Below are positions 1-7,808 of a DNA stretch of 64,000 bases, in pieces (position 1 is the first letter of the stretch; each line of letters begins with the position of its first letter). The notes under the pieces were generated by a model, which ran no database searches, was not told the origin of the DNA, and was given only the letters and a program-made list of their open reading frames with translations. The stretch is from Bacteroidales bacterium. GTDB taxonomy: Bacteria; Bacteroidota; Bacteroidia; Bacteroidales; Muribaculaceae. The translations under genes were made by a program, and so were the position numbers. Location of the stretch: the NCBI GenBank assembly GCA_900770215.1, contig CAAGJW010000017.1, forward strand, positions 1 through 64,000, in the 5' to 3' direction.

Positions 1-170
1 AGCCCGTGAAGCGGGCGACACAGCGATAGGCAGGCGGTGGAGCGAGCGAAAGCGGGCAGAACCCCTGCCAACGGCCCCCTTGCAAAGAGCCGGAATGGTT
101 AAACAAGGTTAAAATCGAGAAAAATGTGCCGAAAAATTATGTTATAAAACATATTTCTTTTACTTTTGCA

Positions 171-178
171 TCGGTTTT
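171..178 (+). promoter_or_regulatory. -7 promoter box TACTTTTG
   Basis: TACTTTTG matches the Bacteroidetes TAnnTTTG -7 box. No convincing -33 TTTG is seen. It lies about 110 nt upstream of an intrinsic terminator with no open reading frame between them, which is why a small RNA is proposed. Confidence 0.45.
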
Positions 179-183
179 TCATG

Positions 184-331
184 GTATTAGTTTTAAGGTT
201 ACGAGATACCAGGCGTCGTGACGACGGTTCTTATTTCGTTTTTTGTTTAAGGTTTATGTTAATGGTATTAGAAGGTTAATTAGTTAAGCAATCCGCGATA
301 GTGATATCACGGATTTTTTTTTTTTTTGTGT
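184..331 (+). ncRNA. candidate small RNA
   Basis: The stretch runs from just after a TAnnTTTG box to a strong intrinsic terminator. It is AT-rich and non-coding in all frames of useful length. A 10-base direct repeat ATGGTATTAG occurs near 181-190 and again at 262-271, each near a TTTAAGGTT motif, and GCGTCGTGACGACG around 212-225 can fold on itself. Together these suggest a short transcript of roughly 130-145 nt. No Rfam family is recognised. It could instead be the untranslated tail of a gene that lies before the window. Confidence 0.4.
290..331 (+). terminator. intrinsic terminator
   Basis: AATCCG (290-295) pairs with CGGATT (310-315). The helix is extended by GATA/TATC across a single C.A mismatch and closes a GTGA loop. 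It is followed by about 14-16 consecutive T residues. Confidence 0.75.
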
Positions 332-390
332 CCATTCCGGCCGACCCGTCCTATGAAAATGGAATGTTATTTTCTTAACCCGGCGACTGG

Positions 391-738
391 CTAATTCCTG
401 CGAATCCAGGAAGATCCATTGTCGTTAGAGAAGTAAAGGCCATAGCTTGATGTGGCTATCATTTTGCTTCCATCAGAGGAGATGTCCTGGAACTTTCCAC
501 TATACGTTCCGCTGTATCTGCAAATCCAAGACGAACCTTCGTCATGTGATAAATACACCCCTTTGGAAGTGCAGGCATATAGGGCGCCTCGGTGCTCACA
601 CAGCGAATAAAATGTCCCGCACGAAGAGCCAGTGTATCTGGTCACCCACGAAGCGCCGCCGTTGGTTGAGCTCTCGATGGCGTTCCTTTGAGGATTGATG
701 CGTAAAAGCTTGCGGCCCAAGTTGATTAATAAAGACAT
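391..738 (-). CDS. small Asp-box (BNR) repeat protein
   Basis: This is a 115-residue protein of unknown function. Three Asp-box motifs are visible: STNGGASW, SHDEGSSW and SNDNGSSW. They are about 40 residues apart, so the protein consists of two full repeats and the start of a third. Asp-boxes normally occur as 4-8 blades in secreted sialidase-like beta-propellers. This one has no signal peptide and is far too short for a complete propeller. It may be a remnant of a larger gene or part of an oligomeric propeller. Base composition is lower in GC than the genes to its right. A possible promoter lies at 907-937. Confidence 0.55.
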   Translation of the reverse strand: MSLLINLGRKLLRINPQRNAIESSTNGGASWVTRYTGSSCGTFYSLCEHRGALYACTSKGVYLSHDEGSSWICRYSGTYSGKFQDISSDGSKMIATSSYGLYFSNDNGSSWIRRN

Positions 739-906
739 AGCATTAAGTTTTAGTGCTGCACGACGGCGAGATGCAGCTGTTCTCTTGTTTCACAGGAGGA
801 AGCGCCGCCCCACCGCATCGGCTTAGCGTGGATAACCGCATTGCCAGTGTGGTGTATTCCTCTCGGCAATCGTCATGAAACAATAGCGATTGCGCGTTTG
901 CATATA

Positions 907-937
907 CAAATATATCGAGAATTTCTTGATTTAAAAA
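907..937 (-). promoter_or_regulatory. possible promoter of the Asp-box gene
   Basis: Minus-strand TATATTTG (907-914) fits the -7 consensus, with a T-rich -33 region about 19 nt upstream. It would leave a leader of about 165 nt before the start at 738. Confidence 0.35.
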
Positions 938-959
938 GAAAAAAGCAGTTTAAAACTGC
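933..959 (-). terminator. intrinsic terminator of the ArnT-like gene
   Basis: GCAGTT/AACTGC hairpin (945-959) followed on the minus strand by CTTTTTTCTTTTT. It lies about 95 nt after the stop of the glycosyltransferase. Confidence 0.6.
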
Positions 960-1053
960 AAACCAATCGAACTGCGAATCGATGCCTGGAGCAAGTGACA
1001 GCTCAAAGATTTCACCACGCAGTAAAAGTGCATGCTGCCAGTTAACACCAGGT

Positions 1054-2343
1054 TCAGGAGAAGAAGGGGTTGAGATGGGGCATGTCGAGGCCGGCGAGGA
1101 AGAGGGCCAGCAGCATGCCTGCGGCAACAACGCGCAGCGGCAGGCTTGTGGCGGCGGGGCGGCGCAGCATGAGGCCGAGTGCCACTGCGCCCGAGAGGGT
1201 GAGACACCCGGCTGCAGCCACAAGCAGGCCACTGGCGAGGAATGAAAGACCATGCATGCCGCTGGCTACGACCAGGGCTGGCAAGGCCAAGCACAGCAAG
1301 GCGGCAGGCACGGCAATGCACCACCGGGCCCAGCGCGTGCTGGCAATGTGGGGCAGCATGCTCACGGTGAAGAAGATGGCAAAGGGCAAGGTGGGCAGCA
1401 AGTAGACGGGCAACTTGCTGCTGATGCACGACAGGAGCACAAATGGCAGCAGCACGGCGCTCAGCATGAATTGCTGCAGGCTGGTGAGGCGCGCGCGTTG
1501 CCTCATGCCGCACACGATGGCTCCCACTGCCAGCAGCGACCACGGGGCCAGCACCTGCCACATGCTCACCAGGTAGAAATAGATGGGCTGGCGGTGGTGA
1601 AAGGCGTTGAAGGCTCGCCCCAGGGTCTGGTGAACGAGCAGGTTGTAGACGTAGGCACTGCCGCCCTCATGGTAGCCTGCGGCAAACCACGCTGTGCACG
1701 CCACCGCCAGCACCGTCCAGGTGCGCCAGTCAAGGTAGGCAAAGAAGCGGCGAGCCTTGCCACGGGCGGCAAGAAAGCCCAGCACGGTGGCCACGGGCAG
1801 GAGCAAGCCGAGCGGCCCCTTGGTGAAGACGGCCAGAAACAGCCACACGGGCAACAGCCAGCGGTGGGCAGGGCGGGCGGTGCCGCAATACAGTTGCCAG
1901 AACGTGTGCAGGGCGAGAACGATAAAGAGCGACATGAGCATGTCCATTCTCACCACAATCGCCGAGGCGGCATAGTAGGCACTCGTCATGAGCATGAGCC
2001 GGGCCAGGGCGCGCTGGCGGCCGCTGAGCCCGATGGCCGAAAGCCGCTCCATAATGGCGGCAATGGCCACTGCCGGCACAAGCGAGAGCATCGAGAGCAA
2101 CCACGGCACGTGCTTGCCTGCCAGCACCTTGCACAGCATCACGAGCCACAGGTAGAACGGCGGCTTGTCGGCATAGGGGGCGCCATTGAGGGTGAAGGCA
2201 AAAAAGTGGCCCGAGCGCAGGGCCGCATCGGCAATGCTCACATAGCGCATCTCGTTGTCGGGAGTGAGGTCTCTCAACATCGTCATCGGGATAAAAGCCG
2301 CAACGATGACCAGCCACAGGATGAAGCTTTCTTTTTTGCTCAT
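1054..2343 (-). CDS. ArnT/PMT-like membrane glycosyltransferase (GT83 type)
   Basis: This 429-residue polytopic membrane protein probably transfers a sugar from a polyprenyl-phosphate donor to a periplasmic acceptor such as lipid A. Near the N-terminus DLTPDNEMRY corresponds to the acidic first periplasmic loop of the family, and YADKPPFYLW matches its conserved DKPP segment. Roughly ten hydrophobic segments follow. The start at 2343 (MSKKESF) is chosen because an upstream in-frame extension would run into the tRNA-Leu gene. The protein is shorter than E. coli ArnT and lacks most of the large C-terminal domain. The substrate cannot be assigned from sequence alone. Confidence 0.8.
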   Translation of the reverse strand: MSKKESFILWLVIVAAFIPMTMLRDLTPDNEMRYVSIADAALRSGHFFAFTLNGAPYADKPPFYLWLVMLCKVLAGKHVPWLLSMLSLVPAVAIAAIMERLSAIGLSGRQRALARLMLMTSAYYAASAIVVRMDMLMSLFIVLALHTFWQLYCGTARPAHRWLLPVWLFLAVFTKGPLGLLLPVATVLGFLAARGKARRFFAYLDWRTWTVLAVACTAWFAAGYHEGGSAYVYNLLVHQTLGRAFNAFHHRQPIYFYLVSMWQVLAPWSLLAVGAIVCGMRQRARLTSLQQFMLSAVLLPFVLLSCISSKLPVYLLPTLPFAIFFTVSMLPHIASTRWARWCIAVPAALLCLALPALVVASGMHGLSFLASGLLVAAAGCLTLSGAVALGLMLRRPAATSLPLRVVAAGMLLALFLAGLDMPHLNPFFS

Positions 2344-2472
2344 GATCAGGTTGTTGCAGGGCGGGGCAGAGCGGGTGCAGGCTGCGTGGCCCAGAATTCT
2401 CCAGTGTGCAATAACGACAGAATCCCGTGCGACAGATGGCTGTCGCAAGGGATTCATCATCATTAAAACCAG

Positions 2473-2554
2473 TACCCAGAGCCGGGGTCGAACCGGCACG
2501 GATTGCTCCACTGGTGTTTGAGACCAGCGCGTCTACCGATTCCGCCATCTGGGC
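2473..2554 (-). tRNA. tRNA-Leu (anticodon CAA)
   Basis: The minus strand reads GCCCAGA...TCTGGGT as acceptor arms with discriminator A. The anticodon stem CTGGT/ACCAG encloses loop CTCAAAC, giving anticodon CAA. A T-arm with GGTTCGACCCC is present, and the variable arm is longer than usual, as expected for a class II tRNA. CCA is not encoded. Confidence 0.93.
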
Positions 2555-2608
2555 TTTAAGAAAAAGGGCCTTCTCACACATTGCAGGAGGCCCTTTTCAC
2601 ACATTTGG

Positions 2609-2679
2609 TTGTCCTACCCGGACTCGAACCAGGAAATGCGGCACCAAAAACCGTTGTGTTACCATTACACTATAGGACA
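2609..2679 (-). tRNA. tRNA-Gln (anticodon TTG)
   Basis: Acceptor arms TGTCCTA/TAGGACA with discriminator A, a D-loop containing GTGTAATGGTAAC, anticodon TTG in the GGTTTTTGGTGCC arm, and T-arm GGTTCGAGTCC. CCA is not encoded. It lies 54 nt from tRNA-Leu on the same strand and is probably co-transcribed with it. Confidence 0.92.
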
Positions 2680-2829
2680 ATCCTATTGCCCTGAGACTCA
2701 TCGTCTCAATAGCGGTGCAAAATTAATGATGATTTTATAATTGTGCAAGTGTTTGGCTCAAAAATTTTTTTTTGCTCCCCGTGGCCCGGCCGCTTTGGCG
2801 GCGGGGCCACAGGGGGGCGGCGCGGGCGA

Positions 2830-4308
2830 TTACTTCACTTTCCACTCAAAGCCGTCTTTGGTGTCTTTCACGTCGAAGCCGGCTTCGTTCATCTTGTTGC
2901 GTATCAAGTCGCTGGTGGCCCAGTCCTTGGCGGCCTTGGCCTGCTTGCGCACCTGGAGCAGCAGGTCGACGGCTTTCTTGTAGGGCTCGAGGTCGACGCC
3001 GCCGGCGGCGCTGGCAGCATCGTCGCGCACACCGAGCACGGTGAAGAGGTAGTCGGTGAAGACGCTCTTGAGCTCGTCGAGGTCGGCCTGGTCGATGGTG
3101 GCGAGGCCGTCGTTGACCTGGTTGATGGCCTTGCAGGCGTCGAAGAGGGTGGCGATCACGTTTTGCGTCTGCAGATCGTCGTTCATGGCCTCGGCGCAGC
3201 GCTGGCGGTAGTTGTCGAGCCGCACGGTGGTTTTCTCGGCGGGCTTGAGTCCTTGCAGGCGGTGCCAGCCGTCGATCATGCGCTCGTAGGCTTTCTGGGC
3301 GGCTTTGAGGGCCTCGTTGGAGAAGTCGACGGTGCCGCGGTAGTGGGCCTGGAGGATGAAGAAGCGTATGGTCATGGGGCTGTAGGCCTGGTCGAGGCTC
3401 CCGTGCTTGCCGGTGAAGAACTGCTCGAGAGTGATGAAGTTGCCCAGCGACTTGCCCATCTTCTGGCCGTTGATGGTGATCATGTTGTTGTGCATCCAGT
3501 AGTGCACCATCTGGTCGCCCTGGCTGGCCACGGCCTGTGCGATCTCGCACTCGTGGTGGGGGAATACCAGGTCCATGCCGCCGCCGTGGATGTCGAAGTG
3601 GTTGCCCAGGTACTTGCGTCCCATGGCGGTGCACTCGCAGTGCCAGCCGGGGAAGCCGTTGCTCCAGGGCGAGGGCCAGCGCATGATGTGCTCGGGCGAG
3701 GCTTTCTTCCACAGGGCGAAGTCGGCCTGGTTGTGCTTCTCGCCCACGCCGTCGAGCTGGCGGCTCTCGTTGATGACGTTGTCGAGGTTGCGGTGGGAGA
3801 GCACGCCGTAGTGGTGGTCGTGGTTGTACTTCTCGATGTCGAAGTAGACGCTGCCGTTGCTCTCATAGGCGTAGCCGTTGTCGAGTATCTCCTTCACGAG
3901 CTGCTCTTGCTCGATGATGTGGCCTGTGGCGTGGGGCTCGATGCTGGGTGGCAGCACGTTGAGCGCCTGCATGGCGTCGTGGTAGCGGTTGGTGTAGTAC
4001 TGGGCTATCTCCATGGGCTCGAGCTGCTCGAGCCGTGCTTTTTTCTCGATCTTGTCGTCGCCCTCGTCGGCGTCGTGCTCAAGGTGGCCCACATCGGTGA
4101 TGTTGCGCACGTAGCGCACTTTGTAGCCCAGGTACTTGAGGTAGCGGAAGAGCACGTCGAAGGTGATGGCCGGCCGTGCGTGGCCCAGGTGCGGGTCGCC
4201 GTAGACGGTGGGGCCGCACACGTACATGCCCACGTGGGGCGGGTCGATGGGCTTGAAGAGCTCCTTGCTGCGGGTGAGGGTGTTGTAGATAAACAAGTTA
4301 TTTTCCAT
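2830..4308 (-). CDS. cysS: cysteine--tRNA ligase
   Basis: Class I aminoacyl-tRNA synthetase that charges tRNA-Cys in the cytoplasm. It has 492 residues, about the usual length. Visible motifs are [15 protein letters not shown], which holds the zinc-ligand Cys31 and the HIGH signature as HLGH at 40-43, then GWHCECTAM and [10 protein letters not shown], which supply further zinc ligands, and KMGKSLGN as the KMSKS loop near residue 280. The C-terminal helical anticodon-binding region is complete. It starts 60 nt after a DUF3467 gene and is probably co-transcribed with it. Confidence 0.97.
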   Translation of the reverse strand: MENNLFIYNTLTRSKELFKPIDPPHVGMYVCGPTVYGDPHLGHARPAITFDVLFRYLKYLGYKVRYVRNITDVGHLEHDADEGDDKIEKKARLEQLEPMEIAQYYTNRYHDAMQALNVLPPSIEPHATGHIIEQEQLVKEILDNGYAYESNGSVYFDIEKYNHDHHYGVLSHRNLDNVINESRQLDGVGEKHNQADFALWKKASPEHIMRWPSPWSNGFPGWHCECTAMGRKYLGNHFDIHGGGMDLVFPHHECEIAQAVASQGDQMVHYWMHNNMITINGQKMGKSLGNFITLEQFFTGKHGSLDQAYSPMTIRFFILQAHYRGTVDFSNEALKAAQKAYERMIDGWHRLQGLKPAEKTTVRLDNYRQRCAEAMNDDLQTQNVIATLFDACKAINQVNDGLATIDQADLDELKSVFTDYLFTVLGVRDDAASAAGGVDLEPYKKAVDLLLQVRKQAKAAKDWATSDLIRNKMNEAGFDVKDTKDGFEWKVK

Positions 4309-4368
4309 TGTCGTGTTCTCTGTGTTTTTTTTCTCTAAAGCGTGTTGCTGTGGCGCGTGCGCTCCCTG

Positions 4369-4698
4369 TCAGGCCTGGCCTTTGGGCAGGGGGAAGTCGA
4401 TGATGTCGCCGGCGCCGGGCTGGGCGTTGCGGGGCATGCGGGGCTGTATCTCGCCGAAGGTCTGCTCATACTTCTGCACGTTTTGTGCCAGGGCGTTGAG
4501 CAGCTGCTTGGCGTTTTCGGGGGTCATGATGATGCGGCTCTGCACGCGTGCCTTGGGCATGTTGGGAGCCATGAGTATCATGTCGATAAAGAAGTCGTTG
4601 GGCCCGTGGGTGATCATTGCCAGGTTGGCATATTTGCCCTGCATCTCCTCGGCAGGCACTTCGATCTGAATTTGCTGTTGGTTGTCGTTGTTTGCCAT
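4369..4698 (-). CDS. DUF3467 family protein
   Basis: A 109-residue cytoplasmic protein of the conserved but uncharacterised DUF3467 family. Recognisable features are a Q-rich start (MANNDNQQQIQIEVP), then YANLAMITHGPNDFFIDM and a segment ending SRIIMTPENAKQLL. In related genes this C-terminal helix follows the same order. The start at 4698 is preferred because the upstream in-frame extension lies in the untranslated leader and encodes low-complexity residues. The gene sits directly upstream of cysS, with a good promoter at 4795-4825. Confidence 0.75.
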   Translation of the reverse strand: MANNDNQQQIQIEVPAEEMQGKYANLAMITHGPNDFFIDMILMAPNMPKARVQSRIIMTPENAKQLLNALAQNVQKYEQTFGEIQPRMPRNAQPGAGDIIDFPLPKGQA

Positions 4699-4757
4699 TG
4701 TTCTTGTAATATTGAAGTTATTGTTGTCAAAAAAAATTTTTAAGTATTGATTGCAAA

Positions 4758-4777
4758 ATGCGTGCCGCGGCACGTGC
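4758..4777 (-). promoter_or_regulatory. GC-rich palindrome in the DUF3467-cysS leader
   Basis: CGTGCCGCGGCACG (4761-4774) is a perfect palindrome between the predicted promoter and the DUF3467 start codon. It would form a stem in the leader RNA. It could be an operator or a structured leader; no T-tract follows closely enough for a standard terminator. Confidence 0.4.
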
Positions 4778-4794
4778 AGTTTTCTTTTGCTACA

Positions 4795-4825
4795 CAAAAG
4801 TAGCAAAAAGTGGAGTACATGTCAA
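4795..4825 (-). promoter_or_regulatory. promoter of the DUF3467-cysS unit
   Basis: Minus-strand TACTTTTG (4795-4802) with a TTG element at 4823-4825, 20 nt upstream, fits the Bacteroidetes -33/-7 pattern. Confidence 0.55.
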
Positions 4826-4875
4826 GCCCGGGGGGCTTGAATATTTGGCGGCGTGCCACACGTGGGGGCCGTCGC

Positions 4876-5580
4876 TCACTTGGCAAAGTTGTAGCAGGTG
4901 ACGTGGGGGCGCACCACGTCGGGCACGTGCACTCTCATGACACGGCACGAGGGCCTGTACCAGGCCTTGCCCACATAGAACGAGCCGTAGCAGTTGCGCC
5001 AGAAGCGGGTGCTGTCCTGGCCCTGCATGAGGTCGTGCACGAGATACACCTCGACGGTGTCGCTCTCGAGGGTGGCACCGTCGGCCATGAGGTAGAGCTG
5101 GCGGGGGTGACCGGTGTACTCGACCTGGCCGCGCAGGTTGATGTAGCCTCCCGTGCGCCACAGGCTGCGCAGCTTGATGGGGTGCATGGCATATTGTGCC
5201 ACGGGCTTGGCGTTGACCCTGAGCGAGTCGCTGGCCACGTTGCCGCTGGTGTAGTAGCGGGCCTGCACGTTGCGCACGCCGGGGCTGGGCGAGCCCGTAA
5301 CGGTGTAGTAGAGCAACACGCGCTGGCCACTGGCCAGGTGCTCGGGCTTGTCGAGGCCGGTGGCCAGCAGGGTGATGGCGGCCGAGTCGCCGCGCCCCAC
5401 ATATTCAAAGGTGGCTGTGCTGCCCGAGTAGCCCATGTAGGTCACAAAGTCGTAGCGCCACTCGACGATGCGGGTGTCGTCGTCGCCCTCTTGGCAAGAG
5501 GCGACAGCCAGCCCCAGCAGCAGGGTGAGCAGGCACAGTAGGAGGCTTGTGTGGCGGGCAGCGGGTTTCATCGTTGTCAT
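4876..5580 (-). CDS. NigD-like lipoprotein
   Basis: A 234-residue predicted outer-surface or periplasmic lipoprotein. The signal peptide ends in a lipobox (LAVASC), followed by an acidic QEGDDD. The mature part is beta-rich, with [13 protein letters not shown] and [15 protein letters not shown], which resemble the NigD family of Bacteroidetes cell-envelope proteins. The function of that family is not established beyond a link to bacteriocin or envelope loci. Its ATG overlaps the stop codon of the preceding LolD-like gene as ATGA, so the two are translationally coupled. A second in-frame ATG nine bases downstream is an alternative start. Confidence 0.6.
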   Translation of the reverse strand: MTTMKPAARHTSLLLCLLTLLLGLAVASCQEGDDDTRIVEWRYDFVTYMGYSGSTATFEYVGRGDSAAITLLATGLDKPEHLASGQRVLLYYTVTGSPSPGVRNVQARYYTSGNVASDSLRVNAKPVAQYAMHPIKLRSLWRTGGYINLRGQVEYTGHPRQLYLMADGATLESDTVEVYLVHDLMQGQDSTRFWRNCYGSFYVGKAWYRPSCRVMRVHVPDVVRPHVTCYNFAK

Positions 5581-6245
5581 ATCACGCTGTCGGGGTCCAC
5601 GATCATGCCGTCGCGCATGTGCAGGATGCGGTCGCTGTTGCCGGCCAGGCTCTCGTCGTGGGTCACGATCACAAAGGTCTGTTTCATCTCGTCGCGCAGG
5701 GTGAAGAAGAGCTTGTGCAGCTCTTGCTTGTTGGCCGTGTCGAGGCTGCCCGAGGGCTCGTCGGCCAGTATCACGGCAGGCCTGTTGATGAGGGCGCGGG
5801 CCACGGCCACGCGTTGCCGCTCGCCGCCCGAGAGCTGGGCAGGCTTGTGCTCGAGGCGGTCGCTCAGCCCCATGTAGTCGAGCAGCTCGGCGGCCCGCTT
5901 GAAGGCCTGGCTCTGCTTGCAGCCGCCTATGAGGGCCGGTATGGCCACATTCTCGAGCATGGTGAACTCGGGCAGCAGCTGGTGGAACTGGAACACAAAG
6001 CCTATGTTCTTGTTGCGGAACTGGGCCAGACTCTTGTCCTTGAGCCGCAGCACGTCGACGCCGTCGTAGGTCACCGTGCCGCTGTCGGGCTTGTCGAGGG
6101 TGCCTATGATTTGCAGCAGGGTGGTCTTGCCGGCGCCGCTGGGCCCCACGATCGACACGATCATACCGTCGCCTATGGTCACGTCCACACCCTTGAGCAC
6201 CTCGAGGCTGCCATATCGCTTGATGATGTTTTTAGCTTCAATCAT
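5577..6245 (-). CDS. lolD: LolD-like ABC transporter ATPase
   Basis: A 222-residue ATP-binding subunit of the MacB/LolD class, which drives release of lipoproteins from the inner membrane. Walker A is GPSGAGKTT (34-42), the Q-loop [16 protein letters not shown] is the LolD-type signature, the ABC signature is LSGGERQ (138-144) and Walker B is VILADEP followed by SGSLD. A switch histidine is present in VTHDESLA. No permease gene is adjacent; the partner LolC/E-type permease must be elsewhere. It is the first gene of a pair with the NigD-like lipoprotein, which suggests an envelope role for both. Confidence 0.88.
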   Translation of the reverse strand: MIEAKNIIKRYGSLEVLKGVDVTIGDGMIVSIVGPSGAGKTTLLQIIGTLDKPDSGTVTYDGVDVLRLKDKSLAQFRNKNIGFVFQFHQLLPEFTMLENVAIPALIGGCKQSQAFKRAAELLDYMGLSDRLEHKPAQLSGGERQRVAVARALINRPAVILADEPSGSLDTANKQELHKLFFTLRDEMKQTFVIVTHDESLAGNSDRILHMRDGMIVDPDSVI

Positions 6246-6270
6246 GTTACGTTCAACTTTGCTTGATGTG

Positions 6271-6278
6271 CAAAGTTA
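6271..6278 (-). promoter_or_regulatory. -7 box upstream of lolD
   Basis: Minus-strand TAACTTTG, 26 nt upstream of the lolD start codon. A clear -33 element is not seen. Confidence 0.5.
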
Positions 6279-6437
6279 AAGATTTATTCCCACATTGCAG
6301 CACTTTTGGGGTGCCCTATTTGCCACGCGCCCAGTATGCAGCCCGTGAAATAGCGGCGGCGGGAGCAGCACGCTTGCCGCGCAGCTCCCGCCGTGTTGTC
6401 TCGGGGAGGGGTGATGGTGTCGCTCCCTGTTGTTGCC

Positions 6438-7400
6438 CTATTGCTTGATGCCGAACTTGATGCGCAGCTTGTCGATCATGTCGCGCGTCATGGCGTCGAG
6501 GTCATACTCGGGCTTCCAGCCCCATTCCATGCGGGCGCAAGTGTCGTCGAGGCGGTTGGGCCACGACTCGGCTATGCCCTGGCGCAGGGGGTCGACGTCG
6601 TATACCATCTCAAAGGCGGGTATGTATTCCTTGATTTTGTGATAGATGATTTCGGGATCAAAGCTCATCGAGGCGATGTTGAACGAGTTGCGGTGCTTGA
6701 GCTTGGCAGGGTCGGCCTCCATGATCTCGATGGCGCCTCGCAGCGCGTCGGGCATATACATCATGTCCATGAAGGTGCCGGCCTTGATGGGGCAGGTAAA
6801 CTTCTTGCCCTGCACGGCATAGTAGTAAATGTCGACGGCATAGTCGGTGGTGCCGCCGCCGGGAGGCGTCACATAGGAGATGAGGCCTGGGAAGCGCACC
6901 GAACGGGTGTCGACGCCAAACTTGAGGGCGTAGTAGTTGCTCAGCAGCTCGCCGGTGACCTTGGTCACGCCATACATGGTCTTGGGCTGCTGCAGCGTGT
7001 CTTGCGGTGTGCCGTCTTTGGGCGTGTTGGGACCGAACGAGCCTATCGAGCTGGGGGTGAACACGGCGCAGTGCTGCTCGCGAGCCACCTCGAGCACGTT
7101 CATCAGGCCGCCTATGCCTATTTTCCAAGCCAGCTGCGGCTTGTTTTCGGCCACGGCGCTCAGCAGGGCTGCCAGGTTGTAGATCGTGTCGATGTGGTAC
7201 TTGCGCACGGCCTCGGCAATCTGCTGCGCGTTGGTGATGTCTACAATCTCGCTCGGGCCGCTCTCGGCAAGCTCCCCCTTGGGCTCGGCCCCTGGGATAT
7301 AGCCTGCTACAATGTGGTCGCCGCCGTAAATTCCTCTCAATTTCATGGTCAACTCCGACCCGATTTGGCCAGTTGAACCGATAATCAACACGTTTTTCAT
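6438..7400 (-). CDS. L-threonine 3-dehydrogenase, SDR (UDP-epimerase-like) type
   Basis: A 320-residue NAD-dependent short-chain dehydrogenase. It shows a Rossmann motif GSTGQIG at 8-14, the catalytic pair Tyr and Lys in MYGVTKVTGE, and Ser in PSSIGSFG. The TPPGGGTTDYAVDIYY segment is characteristic of the epimerase-like threonine dehydrogenases found in Bacteroidetes. It oxidises L-threonine to 2-amino-3-ketobutyrate. The matching next enzyme, 2-amino-3-ketobutyrate CoA ligase, is encoded nearby on the opposite strand at 9093, so the pathway to glycine and acetyl-CoA is complete here. A general NAD-epimerase function is the alternative. Confidence 0.85.
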   Translation of the reverse strand: MKNVLIIGSTGQIGSELTMKLRGIYGGDHIVAGYIPGAEPKGELAESGPSEIVDITNAQQIAEAVRKYHIDTIYNLAALLSAVAENKPQLAWKIGIGGLMNVLEVAREQHCAVFTPSSIGSFGPNTPKDGTPQDTLQQPKTMYGVTKVTGELLSNYYALKFGVDTRSVRFPGLISYVTPPGGGTTDYAVDIYYYAVQGKKFTCPIKAGTFMDMMYMPDALRGAIEIMEADPAKLKHRNSFNIASMSFDPEIIYHKIKEYIPAFEMVYDVDPLRQGIAESWPNRLDDTCARMEWGWKPEYDLDAMTRDMIDKLRIKFGIKQ

Positions 7401-7496
7401 ATTGTCGTTTTAAAGATAATTAGTTTCATCTTTCAGTGGCCATGCAGCCGGGCCTCGAGCGCATGTGCCGGGGCCAGTCGCAATGGCACTATGATG

Positions 7497-7504
7497 CAAA
7501 GTTA
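7497..7504 (-). promoter_or_regulatory. -7 box upstream of threonine dehydrogenase
   Basis: Minus-strand TAACTTTG, about 95 nt upstream of the start codon at 7400. Confidence 0.45.
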
Positions 7505-7638
7505 CACTACTTTGTTGAAATTTTGTGATTTTTCGGGCTTTTTTTTCAGTTATTTCGCCGCAAGGGCTTGCAAATTGTCGCTCTCGCTGGCCCATAGCGG
7601 CAAGGCGGGGGCGGCAATAGCGATTTGGGAGAAAAAAT

Positions 7639-7669
7639 TTTTGTATTGTGGCAGAATTATGTAAATTTG
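7639..7669 (+). promoter_or_regulatory. promoter of the membrane protein gene
   Basis: TTTTG (7639-7643) and TAAATTTG (7662-7669) are separated by 18 nt, close to the Bacteroidetes consensus. The predicted leader to the ATG at 7809 is about 135 nt. Confidence 0.5.
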
Positions 7670-7808
7670 GGCCCGAAGTCGGGGGGTGGCTCTTTTCCTC
7701 CACCGGCTTCGACCAAAGACAACTATTTTGAAACGCGGGTGCGGTTTCTCTTGCCCCCAAGCGATGCCCTGCCCTGCAATTGACTTAAACAAATATCGCT
7801 AATCACTG

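Larger units (their letters stand above)
739..1053. other. intergenic region, no gene seen
   Basis: No convincing coding sequence lies between the Asp-box gene and the glycosyltransferase. It holds the terminator of the glycosyltransferase gene and a possible promoter for the Asp-box gene, both on the minus strand. Confidence 0.5.
7401..7808. other. divergent intergenic region
   Basis: About 400 nt separate the threonine dehydrogenase gene (minus) from the membrane protein gene (plus). It holds divergent promoters at 7497-7504 (minus) and 7639-7669 (plus). No gene is seen; short frames here have atypical composition. Confidence 0.6.

Noticed and set aside
1..112. Possible end of a coding gene or of a structured RNA (such as RNase P RNA) at the left edge
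   Set aside because: One frame is open for 37 codons but has atypical codons, and no RNA family signature could be confirmed from 110 nt.
1252..2466. 404-residue plus-strand frame opposite the ArnT-like gene
   Set aside because: It is rich in Gln, His and Arg, runs into the tRNA-Leu gene and lacks any domain.
2743..4338. 531-residue plus-strand reading frame opposite cysS
   Set aside because: It is the exact antisense of a well-conserved cysteinyl-tRNA synthetase, and its translation is a low-complexity Val/Leu/Gly/His sequence typical of antisense of GC-rich genes.
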